This document shows, in pieces, positions 34,038 to 41,752 of a stretch of DNA of 64,000 bases. Source of the DNA: Vulcanimicrobiota bacterium (GTDB lineage Bacteria; Vulcanimicrobiota; Xenobia; Xenobiales; JADMJV01); contig JAFKGI010000002.1 of assembly GCA_017307785.1 (NCBI GenBank), positions 186,001 through 250,000 of the forward strand. The letters run 5' to 3'. The notes under the pieces were generated by a model. The model saw only the letters and a list, made by a program, of their open reading frames with translations, made no database searches and was not told the origin of the DNA. How positions within the stretch are numbered: the stretch's first letter is position 1; each line of letters starts with the position of its first letter. A program made the translations under genes and the position numbers.

Positions 34038-34755
34038 AGTCGCGATACAGGCGGACGGCCGCCAATCCGGGCCCGGTGGCGCGCTCCGGCGGACCGGCCA
34101 ACCACTCGTCCAGACTTTCACGGTCACAGCCAAGCCCCATCAACTCCTCCGCCTCCCAGGCGTCTTCGGGCTGACGAAGGCTCCACTCCGCCCAACTCAA
34201 CGCCGTCTTGACCGTATAAATCAGGCAGTAGCAATTAGCGGTCAGGGACTGAACCAACCCCAGGCAGCGACCTTCGAGAACCTCCTCCGGCTTCAGGGCC
34301 AGCTCTTCCCAAGATTCCGCCAGCAAGGCCTGCCAGACCGTCTGCGGAGGATGGATGTGGCCGGACGGCTTGACGTGCAGCAGCCCCATGCCTTGCGCCA
34401 CCGCCTGGCTGCGCCTCTCCAGCACCAGCCGACCTTCGATTTCGGTGGTCGCGGCCACCGCCAGCACCCAGGGCGCCTGTTCTTTGGCGCACAGCGAAAG
34501 TCCGAGATAGTCCTCGTAGCAGGTCCAGCCCAGCTGAAAACTCAAGCCCTGCGAAGTCTCGGTCCAGTCTTGAAGATGATAGAGCGGCAGATTCTTGACC
34601 TGGCGTCCTCGGCGCACGCTTTCCCGGCAGGCCTCGGCCGCCGCCTCCACCAGCTGGGGTGGAGGCACAAATCGCTGATCGGGCTGATACTGGAAAGAAA
34701 CCTGGTCTGGCTGCAGTTGTCCGCGCCAAAGCAATCGATAGCGGTGCACAAGCAA
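34018..34755 (-). CDS. hypothetical protein with degenerate nudix-like box
   Basis: The 245-residue protein is cytoplasmic by composition and Trp/Glu-rich. A segment near 130-155 (S-G-H-I-H-P-P then A-E-S-W-E-E-L) recalls the nudix box G-x5-E-x7-R-E-U-x-E-E, but the first Glu and the Arg are absent, so hydrolase activity is doubtful. The TTG start has GGAAAAGAG just upstream; GTG at 34749 is an alternative. It is divergent from the FHA gene by 49 bp. I do not assign a function. Confidence 0.6.
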   Translation of the reverse strand: MLVHRYRLLWRGQLQPDQVSFQYQPDQRFVPPPQLVEAAAEACRESVRRGRQVKNLPLYHLQDWTETSQGLSFQLGWTCYEDYLGLSLCAKEQAPWVLAVAATTEIEGRLVLERRSQAVAQGMGLLHVKPSGHIHPPQTVWQALLAESWEELALKPEEVLEGRCLGLVQSLTANCYCLIYTVKTALSWAEWSLRQPEDAWEAEELMGLGCDRESLDEWLAGPPERATGPGLAAVRLYRDFKYPEA

Positions 34756-34804
34756 CTCTTTTCCAGGAAGGACGATCTCCTGCTCTCAGCAAACCCACGG
34801 GACT

Positions 34805-35593
34805 ATGTCGTCCTTTCAATGCGGTTTACTGTTCTACGTGCGCGAGGGCCCGGATCGGGGCCGAACCTTTGCCTTGGAGCATCGAGAGCTTACGCTGGGC
34901 CGAGCCCGAACGGCGGGAGACCGAGCTCCCGGTTGGGTTTTGCTCAACGACCCGGCCGTCGGTCGCATCCACGCCGAGATGGCCTGGGACGACTCGGTCA
35001 AGGCCTATCACCTGGTCTGGCGCAGTGAAACGCCCGTGCTCGTCAACGGCACCGAGATTACCGACAAAGTCATTCGCGTGGGCGACCAGATCAAGCTGGG
35101 CTCCACCACCATTGACTTGATGACGGCCGCTGCCGTGGCTGCCGCCAATGCCGAGACGCAAAAAATCAAAATCCCCTCCCCTAGCGAGGTCAAGGCCAAG
35201 CCGGTCATCGTCCTCAATCGCACGTTGGAGATCTTGAGCGGAGCCGAATCCGGTGAAGTTTTGCCCCTGCGTGGCAACAAAATCCAGGTGGGCGGACCGG
35301 AAACCTCGGGAGTCCCCGAGGACCGCACCTGGTGGGACCAGGACGTCATCCTGCAGGACAAAGGCTTCCCCTACCGCTGTATGTCCTGGAGTTGGGTAGA
35401 GGCGGAACGCGGCTACCAGGTCTCCATGCTCCGCCCCGTCGAGGTCAGCATCTCCTTCGAGCGCTCGTCTGACGGCATGGACTGGATGTCGGAGATGCCC
35501 AGCGGCCAGGGAGCTTTTGTGGTTTGCCGCGACGGCGACCGCATCATCGTCGGCAAAACCGCCCTGCAGCTGCGCATCAGCGAGCCGGAATAG
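34805..35593 (+). CDS. FHA domain protein
   Basis: This 262-residue protein has an N-terminal FHA domain (about 8-105) with L-T-L-G-R-A-R, G-R-I-H-A-E-M and L-V-N-G-T-E-I, the phosphothreonine-reading elements (Arg, Ser/Arg, Asn). The C-terminal half begins with R-T-L-E-I-L-S-G and may be a second divergent FHA-like beta sandwich. It probably reads targets of a Ser/Thr kinase such as the one at 13986-15578, though they are not adjacent. No signal or TM is seen. The ATG is preceded by weak ribosome-site sequence. Confidence 0.88.
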   Translation: MSSFQCGLLFYVREGPDRGRTFALEHRELTLGRARTAGDRAPGWVLLNDPAVGRIHAEMAWDDSVKAYHLVWRSETPVLVNGTEITDKVIRVGDQIKLGSTTIDLMTAAAVAAANAETQKIKIPSPSEVKAKPVIVLNRTLEILSGAESGEVLPLRGNKIQVGGPETSGVPEDRTWWDQDVILQDKGFPYRCMSWSWVEAERGYQVSMLRPVEVSISFERSSDGMDWMSEMPSGQGAFVVCRDGDRIIVGKTALQLRISEPE

Positions 35594-35596
35594 ACT

Positions 35597-36268
35597 TCAG
35601 GGAACGTAGTACATCGGGTTGGGCAACTTGAAGACGGACTCTGAGTAGCCGCCTTCCAGGTCGCTGGCCTGATCCCCGACATTGACCAGAATGGTGTAAC
35701 CCGCGTCGGTCAGGCGCTTGCGATGCTCGGCTTTGTAGAGGCCGGTTGCATTGTGATCGCCGTTGGGCTTCATGATCAGTTCTTGCCAGCCCTCAAAGCC
35801 CTCGCGGCCGAGGTTTTTCAACGTCGCCTCGCGCTCTTTCTCCGTGCGACCGGTAATGAAAAAGACGGCCACGTCATTCTTGCGGGCGTAGCGGAACAAT
35901 TCCCTGGGTCCATTGAGGGCCGGAGCTTCGCCGCGCAGAATCCAGGCGCTCCATTCCTTAGGGATATAGCCGAAGTCGAACTCGTTGATGTGCGGGTAGT
36001 TGGAAAGCACAGTCTCGTCGATATCGAGCACAATGGCCGGCTTGTGTCCGCGAGCGCGAGCCAGATTCTGCTCCAGATAGACCTGGGCTTGCCCGGCGAT
36101 GGCATCGATTTCCCGGTTATACTGGCCGCTCTTGTGGTAGTCCCGCATGCTCTCTTTGACCAGATACATGTTGGGAATGGTCAGATCACGGTGCAGGTCG
36201 GCGGGTTCGCAAAAGAGGGCCGAGGAAAGAAAAACCAGCAACCCCAGGGACTTCAACATGGACTTCAT
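35597..36268 (-). CDS. HAD superfamily class IIIB acid phosphatase (P4/class B-like)
   Basis: The 223-residue protein has a signal peptide (1-19; a Cys follows in A-L-F-C-E-P, so a lipoprotein is possible as in P4). The HAD motifs are V-L-D-I-D-E-T-V-L, F-F-I-T-G-R-T, a Lys in M-K-P-N-G, and V-G-D-Q-A-S-D-L. These define acid phosphatases that dephosphorylate nucleotides in the periplasm for uptake. The ATG at 36268 is chosen because a GGAG lies 5 nt before it and the signal peptide starts there. It is divergent from the transglycosylase gene. Confidence 0.92.
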   Translation of the reverse strand: MKSMLKSLGLLVFLSSALFCEPADLHRDLTIPNMYLVKESMRDYHKSGQYNREIDAIAGQAQVYLEQNLARARGHKPAIVLDIDETVLSNYPHINEFDFGYIPKEWSAWILRGEAPALNGPRELFRYARKNDVAVFFITGRTEKEREATLKNLGREGFEGWQELIMKPNGDHNATGLYKAEHRKRLTDAGYTILVNVGDQASDLEGGYSESVFKLPNPMYYVP

Positions 36269-36353
36269 GGGGCTCCACTTCCGGCCAAACATTCTTCTGC
36301 CCTTCCTGCTTCGGGAAGGAGCAGGTGCCCAGGGAAGCCAAACTTTGTCATGT

Positions 36354-36989
36354 ATGAAACTCACCAAATTTGCCGCTTTGCTGGCGATTTTCGGGACCAC
36401 CCTGGCGGGGGCCGAAAACAGCTACAGCAACGCGCCGTCGGCCATTCCCACGCGCTACGTAAACGTCAAGAAAGCCAAGATCAGCTGGGTGCCGGTCTAC
36501 CTCTACAGCTTTGGCGAAAGCGCGTTCCAGGAGTTGCCCGCGCGGACGGTCTGGGCTCCCATCAGGGACCCTCTCACCCAGGAAATGGTCAGCGCCCCCA
36601 TCTCGCTGTCGCAGTTGCTCTGCGACAACGCGCGCTCCAACGACCTCGATCCCTTGATCCTGGAAATCCTGACCCGCCACGAATCCGGCTTCGACACCGA
36701 GGCCGTTTCGCCGGCCGGTGCGCGCGGCTTGATGCAGTTGATGCCGGAGACGGCCGCGGCCATGGGAGTGACCAACATCAATGACCCGGTGCAAAACGTG
36801 AGCGCGGGCACACGCTATCTGGCCCAGCAGTATCGGCGCTACGGCGAGCTGCAACTGGCGCTGGCCGCCTACAACGCCGGACCCAGCGCGGTGGACAATT
36901 TCGGCGGCATCCCGCCTTACGCGGAAACCCAGAATTACGTAGCCTCGATCAGCTCCGAGTACGTGCGTCGCCGGCGTCAGCGCCGTTAA
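36354..36989 (+). CDS. lytic transglycosylase (SLT type)
   Basis: This 211-residue protein has a signal peptide (about 1-20). The SLT domain shows the catalytic Glu in R-H-E-S-G-F-D, then [16 protein letters not shown], and A-A-Y-N-A-G-P near the end, all hallmark motifs. It cleaves peptidoglycan glycan strands with 1,6-anhydro ring formation and may serve envelope remodelling or assembly of a trans-envelope machine. Its last 4 bp overlap the convergent IorA-type gene. Confidence 0.93.
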   Translation: MKLTKFAALLAIFGTTLAGAENSYSNAPSAIPTRYVNVKKAKISWVPVYLYSFGESAFQELPARTVWAPIRDPLTQEMVSAPISLSQLLCDNARSNDLDPLILEILTRHESGFDTEAVSPAGARGLMQLMPETAAAMGVTNINDPVQNVSAGTRYLAQQYRRYGELQLALAAYNAGPSAVDNFGGIPPYAETQNYVASISSEYVRRRRQRR

Positions 36990-37441
36990 CTTCCGGCGGC
37001 CTTGTGAATGGCCGCCCGAATGCGCGGATAGCTGCCACAACGGCAGATGTTGCCCGACATGGCCTGGTTGATTTGCTCGTCGCTGGGCTTGGGCGTCTTG
37101 GCCAGCAGAGCGGCGGCGCTCATAATCTGGCCTGACTGACAATAGCCGCACTGGGGCACCGAAAGTTCGGCCCAGGCCTGCTGCAGCGGATGCTGTCCGT
37201 CCTTATCCAGACCTTCGATGGTGACCACGGGTTTGCCGCTCAGGGCCGAAACCGGCACACTGCACGAACGCACCGCCTGCCCATCTAAGTGGACGGTGCA
37301 GGCGCCGCACAGGGAGGCTCCGCAGCCGAACTTGGTGCCGGTCAGGCCAAAGTCTTCGCGCAGCACCCAGAGCAGCGGCTTGTCATCCTCGGCTTCCACT
37401 TCGCGAGGTTGACCGTTGACGGTAATGGTGAACTTGCTCAT
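36986..37441 (-). CDS. iorA: [2Fe-2S] subunit of molybdenum hydroxylase (IorA/CoxS type)
   Basis: The 151-residue protein is a two-domain ferredoxin subunit. A plant-type cluster is bound by C-G-A-S-L-C-G-A-C and a later Cys (about 40-60); the second cluster by C-G-Y-C-Q-S-G and I-C-R-C-G-S-Y (about 98-138). It transfers electrons from the molybdenum subunit encoded 11 nt upstream. The short length and the pairing with a single large subunit lacking a separate FAD gene fit isoquinoline 1-oxidoreductase-type or membrane aldehyde dehydrogenases. Confidence 0.93.
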   Translation of the reverse strand: MSKFTITVNGQPREVEAEDDKPLLWVLREDFGLTGTKFGCGASLCGACTVHLDGQAVRSCSVPVSALSGKPVVTIEGLDKDGQHPLQQAWAELSVPQCGYCQSGQIMSAAALLAKTPKPSDEQINQAMSGNICRCGSYPRIRAAIHKAAGS

Positions 37442-37452
37442 CTTTGCTCTCC

Positions 37453-39621
37453 TTAACCCAGGGAAAACGGCAGGCGGGTGATGCGTTTACCCGTCGCCGC
37501 GAAAATCGCGTTGGCCAGAGCCGGCGCCAGCGGAGGCACTCCCGGCTCGCCGGTGCCGGTCGGATCGGCCTTCGAATCCAGAATGTGAACCTCGATAGGC
37601 GGTGCGGCCGGAATGCGCAGCACCCTGTAGGCATCGAAGTTGCTCTGCTCGACTTCGCCGTCTTTCAAGGTGACGGCTTCGCCGGTCGCGGCCGAAAGGG
37701 CGTAGTTGATCCCGCTCTCCATTTGGGAGCGAATCTGGTCGGGGTTGACCGCGATACCACAGTCGACGGCGCACACCACTCGAGAAATCGCCGGCTTACC
37801 ATCCTTCATCTCCAGGTCGACCACCTGGGCCACAAAGGAACCGAAGGACTCGTGCACGGCCACGCCACGGCCGCCCCCCTTGGGCGCTGGGCCGGCTTTC
37901 TCCATTACCAATTCCAGCACTCCGCGGCGACGCGAATCCTTGGGCAGCATGCCCAGACGGAACTGAACCGGGTCCTTCTTGGCCTGATGGGCCAGCGCGT
38001 CCACGAACGTCTCCATCACGAAGGCGTTGTAGGTGTGTCCCACCGAGCGCCACCACAGGGTGGGAATGCCGGCCTTGGCCATGTGCACTTCGACGCGAAA
38101 GTTGGGGATCTGATAATCGCTATTGGCGCTGCCCTCGACCGAAGTGGCGTCCACTCCGTCCTTGATCATCATGGCGAACGGAGAATCGGCCAGGAACGAC
38201 TGCACCACCAGCCGGTGAAACAGGGCCAGCGGCTTGCCGTCCGCCGCCAACCCACCGCGCACCTGATGCACCGACATCGGACGGTAGCGGCCGCCGTGAA
38301 GGTCATCGGTGCGGTCCCACATCACCTTGATGGGAGTCTTCTCCTTGGCGACCTTGGCAATGGAACAGGCTTCGACCACGTAGTCGCTGTCCGGAGTCGC
38401 CCGGCGACCAAAGCTGCCGCCGCCAAAGACCGAATTGATGCGCACCTTTTCCTGGGAAATCCCCAACGTGGCGGCCGCACTGGCCTGGTCGACCGTCTGC
38501 AGCTGAGCTCCATAATAGAGGTCGGCTTCCCCGTTCTTGAAGTCGATCAGACAGCCGAGCGGCTCCATCGGAGCGTGGGCCAGGAAAGGAAACTCGTATT
38601 CCAGCTCCACCTTGTGAGCAGCCCCGGCCAACACCGCTTCGGCCTTGCCGTCGTTGCGGGCCACCGGACCCGGCTTCTTCAACTCTTTTTTGTAGTCTCT
38701 CAGCAGCTCAGGCGTGCCGCGTTTTTCGGCCGCGGAAAAATCCCACTCGGCCTGCAGCAGGCGCTTCGCCTTCTGAGCCGTCCAGAAGTCTTTGGCGATC
38801 ACGGCCACACCACGCGGCACGGTGACGATCTCGAAAACGCCAGGGACCGCTTTAGCAGCCGCATCGTCGAGTTTCTTGAGCTTGCCGCCGAACTTCGGCG
38901 AGCGCAGCAGCACGGCGATGCGCATGCCCGGCAGAGTCTGGTCGATGGCAAACTGAGCCTGACCGTTGGATTTGACGGCGCCATCCAGGCGCGGCAGCGG
39001 CTGCCCGATGATGGTAAACTTGCTCGGGTCTTTCACCAGCACGTTCTCGGGCAGCGTCTGCTTGGCGGCGGCTGCCGCCAGAGCGCCAAAGCCACTGTTT
39101 TTTCCGCTCTTGTGGGAAATTCGGCCTTTGCTGACCTCGATCTCCGAAACCGGCACCTTCCATTCGGCGGCGGCCGCGGCCACCAGCAGGGCGCGCGCTC
39201 CGGCTCCGGCCAGACGCAGCTGTTTCCAGGAGTTGGCGATGGCCGAAGAGCCGCCGGTGCCCTGGATGCCCATCAGCGTGTTGGCGTATTTCTTGGCATC
39301 GGCCGGGGCAAACTCCCAGGCCATCTGACCCCAGTCGGCATCGAGTTCCTCGGCTACAATCGCGGTCAGTCCCGTAGAGCTGCCCTGGCCGAATTCCGAG
39401 TGCTTGACCACGACCGTGACCTTATCGTCAGAGCCAATTTTGACGAAATGATTCATCTCTTGCAGCTGAGCGGCTGGACTGGGAGTCTGGCTGCTGACGG
39501 GGGAAGCCGGAGTCGAAGGCGCGGATGGGTCCGCGGTGCAACCGACCACCAGGCCGGCGGTCCCCAGACCCAGCACCTTCAGAAAATCGCGACGGCTGGT
39601 TTGTGGCAGAAATTTCAACAT
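37453..39621 (-). CDS. iorB: molybdopterin-binding subunit (IorB-type) with Tat signal
   Basis: This 722-residue protein begins with a Tat signal: S-R-R-D-F-L-K at 9-15 and a Cys28 in V-V-G-C that may be a lipobox. It has the [19 protein letters not shown] and P-M-E-P motifs of the xanthine oxidase/IorB family. It hydroxylates N-heterocycles or aldehydes in the periplasm using molybdopterin cytosine dinucleotide. It forms an operon with the 2Fe-2S subunit. The divergent gene encodes a MocA-like cytidylyltransferase, which fits cofactor supply. Confidence 0.93.
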   Translation of the reverse strand: MLKFLPQTSRRDFLKVLGLGTAGLVVGCTADPSAPSTPASPVSSQTPSPAAQLQEMNHFVKIGSDDKVTVVVKHSEFGQGSSTGLTAIVAEELDADWGQMAWEFAPADAKKYANTLMGIQGTGGSSAIANSWKQLRLAGAGARALLVAAAAAEWKVPVSEIEVSKGRISHKSGKNSGFGALAAAAAKQTLPENVLVKDPSKFTIIGQPLPRLDGAVKSNGQAQFAIDQTLPGMRIAVLLRSPKFGGKLKKLDDAAAKAVPGVFEIVTVPRGVAVIAKDFWTAQKAKRLLQAEWDFSAAEKRGTPELLRDYKKELKKPGPVARNDGKAEAVLAGAAHKVELEYEFPFLAHAPMEPLGCLIDFKNGEADLYYGAQLQTVDQASAAATLGISQEKVRINSVFGGGSFGRRATPDSDYVVEACSIAKVAKEKTPIKVMWDRTDDLHGGRYRPMSVHQVRGGLAADGKPLALFHRLVVQSFLADSPFAMMIKDGVDATSVEGSANSDYQIPNFRVEVHMAKAGIPTLWWRSVGHTYNAFVMETFVDALAHQAKKDPVQFRLGMLPKDSRRRGVLELVMEKAGPAPKGGGRGVAVHESFGSFVAQVVDLEMKDGKPAISRVVCAVDCGIAVNPDQIRSQMESGINYALSAATGEAVTLKDGEVEQSNFDAYRVLRIPAAPPIEVHILDSKADPTGTGEPGVPPLAPALANAIFAATGKRITRLPFSLG

Positions 39622-39677
39622 ACCCTCTAAGATGCGTAAGGGAAGGGTAGATTCCTCTCGGCCGGAATTGCCTAAAG

Positions 39678-40250
39678 ATGCAAGGAACGGCGATTTTACT
39701 GGCTGCGGGCGCCTCCCGCCGCATGGGCTCCCCCAAAGCTCTGTTACCGTGGGGAACAGGCACTTTCGTACAGCACCTGTGTTCCCAACTGGACGGCCTG
39801 GATTTCGCGGCCCGAGGCGTCGTCACTCGGCCGGAACTGGCCAACCGTTTGAACGTCGATTGGCCCATCTGGATCAACCCGCTGCCGGATCGAGGAATGG
39901 TCTCCTCGCTGCAAACCGCTCTCCAGTTCGTGAGCCCCGATTGCCCCTGGGTGATGGTTTGCCTGGTCGATCAGCCCGCCATTTCCTCAGAGACCTTCCG
40001 AAAGATGGCCGCCCGGGCCGGGGAAACAGGCTGGACCTCACCCGTTTACCGCGGTCGACGGGGCCACCCGGTCGTCATTGGGCGCGAATGTTTCGCGGCC
40101 CTACGCGCGGCCGAAGCCGAGCAAAATCCGCGCGATGTGCTGTCTCGCTTCCCCCGCACTTTGGTGGAAGTCGACGATGCCGGCGTGGCTCAAGACTTCG
40201 ATACTCCCGAGGAATGGCAGTCGTTCCAAAAGGCCAAGGTGGGCCGATGA
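39678..40250 (+). CDS. MocA-like molybdenum cofactor cytidylyltransferase
   Basis: The 190-residue nucleotidyltransferase has L-A-A-G-A-S-R-R-M-G-S-P-K-A-L-L-P-W (8-25), the nucleotide-binding signature, and V-C-L-V-D-Q-P-A with the metal Asp, then G-H-P-V-V-I-G. These are features of MocA/MobA-like enzymes that add CMP to molybdopterin for xanthine-oxidase family enzymes. It sits divergently 56 bp from the IorB gene, supporting that assignment. The FAD monooxygenase gene overlaps its stop (ATGA). Confidence 0.9.
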   Translation: MQGTAILLAAGASRRMGSPKALLPWGTGTFVQHLCSQLDGLDFAARGVVTRPELANRLNVDWPIWINPLPDRGMVSSLQTALQFVSPDCPWVMVCLVDQPAISSETFRKMAARAGETGWTSPVYRGRRGHPVVIGRECFAALRAAEAEQNPRDVLSRFPRTLVEVDDAGVAQDFDTPEEWQSFQKAKVGR

Positions 40251-41752
40251 ATCAACCGGTGATGATAGCCGGAGCCGGCCCCGTCGGTCTTTTTCTGGCC
40301 GCTGAGCTGGCGCTGGCGGGGGTGCCCGTAGTGATCCTGGAGCAGGCCGAGGATCCGGCTTCGCCGCTCAAGCGTCTGCCTTTTGGCCGGCGTGGTCTGT
40401 GGACTACGACGCTGGAGGCGCTCTACCGGCGGGGCCTGCTCGACGTCCTGGTCGAGGCTCTGGGAGACCAGTCCACCGGCCCCGCCGACGCCCACTGGGC
40501 ACGGGGCTCGCGCCGGCCGGGCGGCCATTTTGCCGGCATTCCCGTATTTGATGACGGCAGTGAGAGCCGACCCTGGCGACTGGCCGGACCGGCCGGAGAC
40601 AGCCTGATGATCGATACGCTGACGCTGGAGCAAGTGCTGACTCGACGAGCCGAAGAACTGGGTGTGGAAATCCGCCGCGGTTTGGGCGTCACCGCGGTCG
40701 AAACCTCAGAGTCCGGAGTGCGCGTCCGGGCAGGCAGTCTGGCCTTCGAAACCCCCTGGCTGATCGGTTGCGATGGCGGGCGAAGCACGGTGCGCAAGAG
40801 CGCCGGTTTCCAATTTCAGGGGACCGAACCCGAATTTACTGGCTACTCGGTTCTGGTTGACCTAGACGACCCGGAAGGCCTTCCGCAGGGCCGCCACTAC
40901 ACACCCGCCGGAATGTTCACCTACGGCCACGCCGAGGGGCGACCGGCAGCCCTTTCGATGGCCGAGTTCGACGGTGGAGTCTATCATCGCGCTCAGCCGG
41001 TCACGCGCGAGCACGTCCAGGCGGTGCTGCGTCGAGTAACCGGCAGCCAGCTGGTGGTCAAGACGCTGCATCAGTCGACCACCTTTACCGATCGCGCCTT
41101 CCAGGTCAGCAGCTACCGCCAGGGCCGGGTGCTCCTGGCCGGCGACGCCGCCCACGTCCATTCTCCTCTGGGCGGGCAGGGGCTGAACCTGGCCATCGGG
41201 GACGCCATGAATTTGGGCTGGAAGCTGGCCGCCGTCTGCAAGGGCAAGGCAGACGCAGGCCTGCTGGACAGCTACGAACAGGAACGAATCCCGGTCGGAG
41301 CGGCGGTCCTGGACTGGTCGCGAGCCCAGGTGGCCCTGATGCGGCCCAGTCGGGCTTCGCGTGCCCTGGAAGCCATTCTCCGCGACCTGATCGCCACCCC
41401 CGACGGAGCTGCCTACTTCGCCGACCGGGTGCGGGGAGCGTCGCAGCGCTACGACCTGGGAGAGGAGCACCCGCTGGTGGGCCGCAGTTGCCCGGACTTC
41501 GAATTGCACGATGGGCTGCGCCTGGGACAGCATCTACGCAGTGGCCGAGGGCTGCTGCTCGATTTCGAAGGCGACCCACGGTTGGCGGAAATCGCCTCAG
41601 GACACCCCAACCTCGACTACCTGCCCCGCGACGCCCAGGACCGCCTGGGACTCACCGCGATGCTGATTCGACCCGATGGCATCGTGGCCTGGGTGGCTGC
41701 CGACGAGCCCCGACTCGAAGCGGCGGCTCGAGCGGCCGAACGCTGGTTTTAG
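40247..41752 (+). CDS. FAD-dependent aromatic monooxygenase (PheA/TfdB/MhpA type)
   Basis: This 501-residue flavoprotein starts with G-A-G-P-V-G-L (8-14). It has the D-G mid-motif in I-G-C-D-G-G-R-S-T-V-R and V-L-L-A-G-D-A-A-H-V-H-S-P-L-G-G-Q-G-L-N, all FAD-binding hallmarks. The C-terminal ~100 residues resemble the thioredoxin-like domain of phenol hydroxylases. It hydroxylates aromatic or polyketide substrates using NAD(P)H and O2. Position after the MocA-like gene and next to IorAB suggests degradation of an N-heteroaromatic compound, which is inference. Confidence 0.92.
   Translation: MNQPVMIAGAGPVGLFLAAELALAGVPVVILEQAEDPASPLKRLPFGRRGLWTTTLEALYRRGLLDVLVEALGDQSTGPADAHWARGSRRPGGHFAGIPVFDDGSESRPWRLAGPAGDSLMIDTLTLEQVLTRRAEELGVEIRRGLGVTAVETSESGVRVRAGSLAFETPWLIGCDGGRSTVRKSAGFQFQGTEPEFTGYSVLVDLDDPEGLPQGRHYTPAGMFTYGHAEGRPAALSMAEFDGGVYHRAQPVTREHVQAVLRRVTGSQLVVKTLHQSTTFTDRAFQVSSYRQGRVLLAGDAAHVHSPLGGQGLNLAIGDAMNLGWKLAAVCKGKADAGLLDSYEQERIPVGAAVLDWSRAQVALMRPSRASRALEAILRDLIATPDGAAYFADRVRGASQRYDLGEEHPLVGRSCPDFELHDGLRLGQHLRSGRGLLLDFEGDPRLAEIASGHPNLDYLPRDAQDRLGLTAMLIRPDGIVAWVAADEPRLEAAARAAERWF

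Noticed and set aside
37444..39630. 728-codon open frame opposite the IorB-type gene
   Set aside because: IorB motifs and Tat signal fix the minus strand; the plus frame has no domain.
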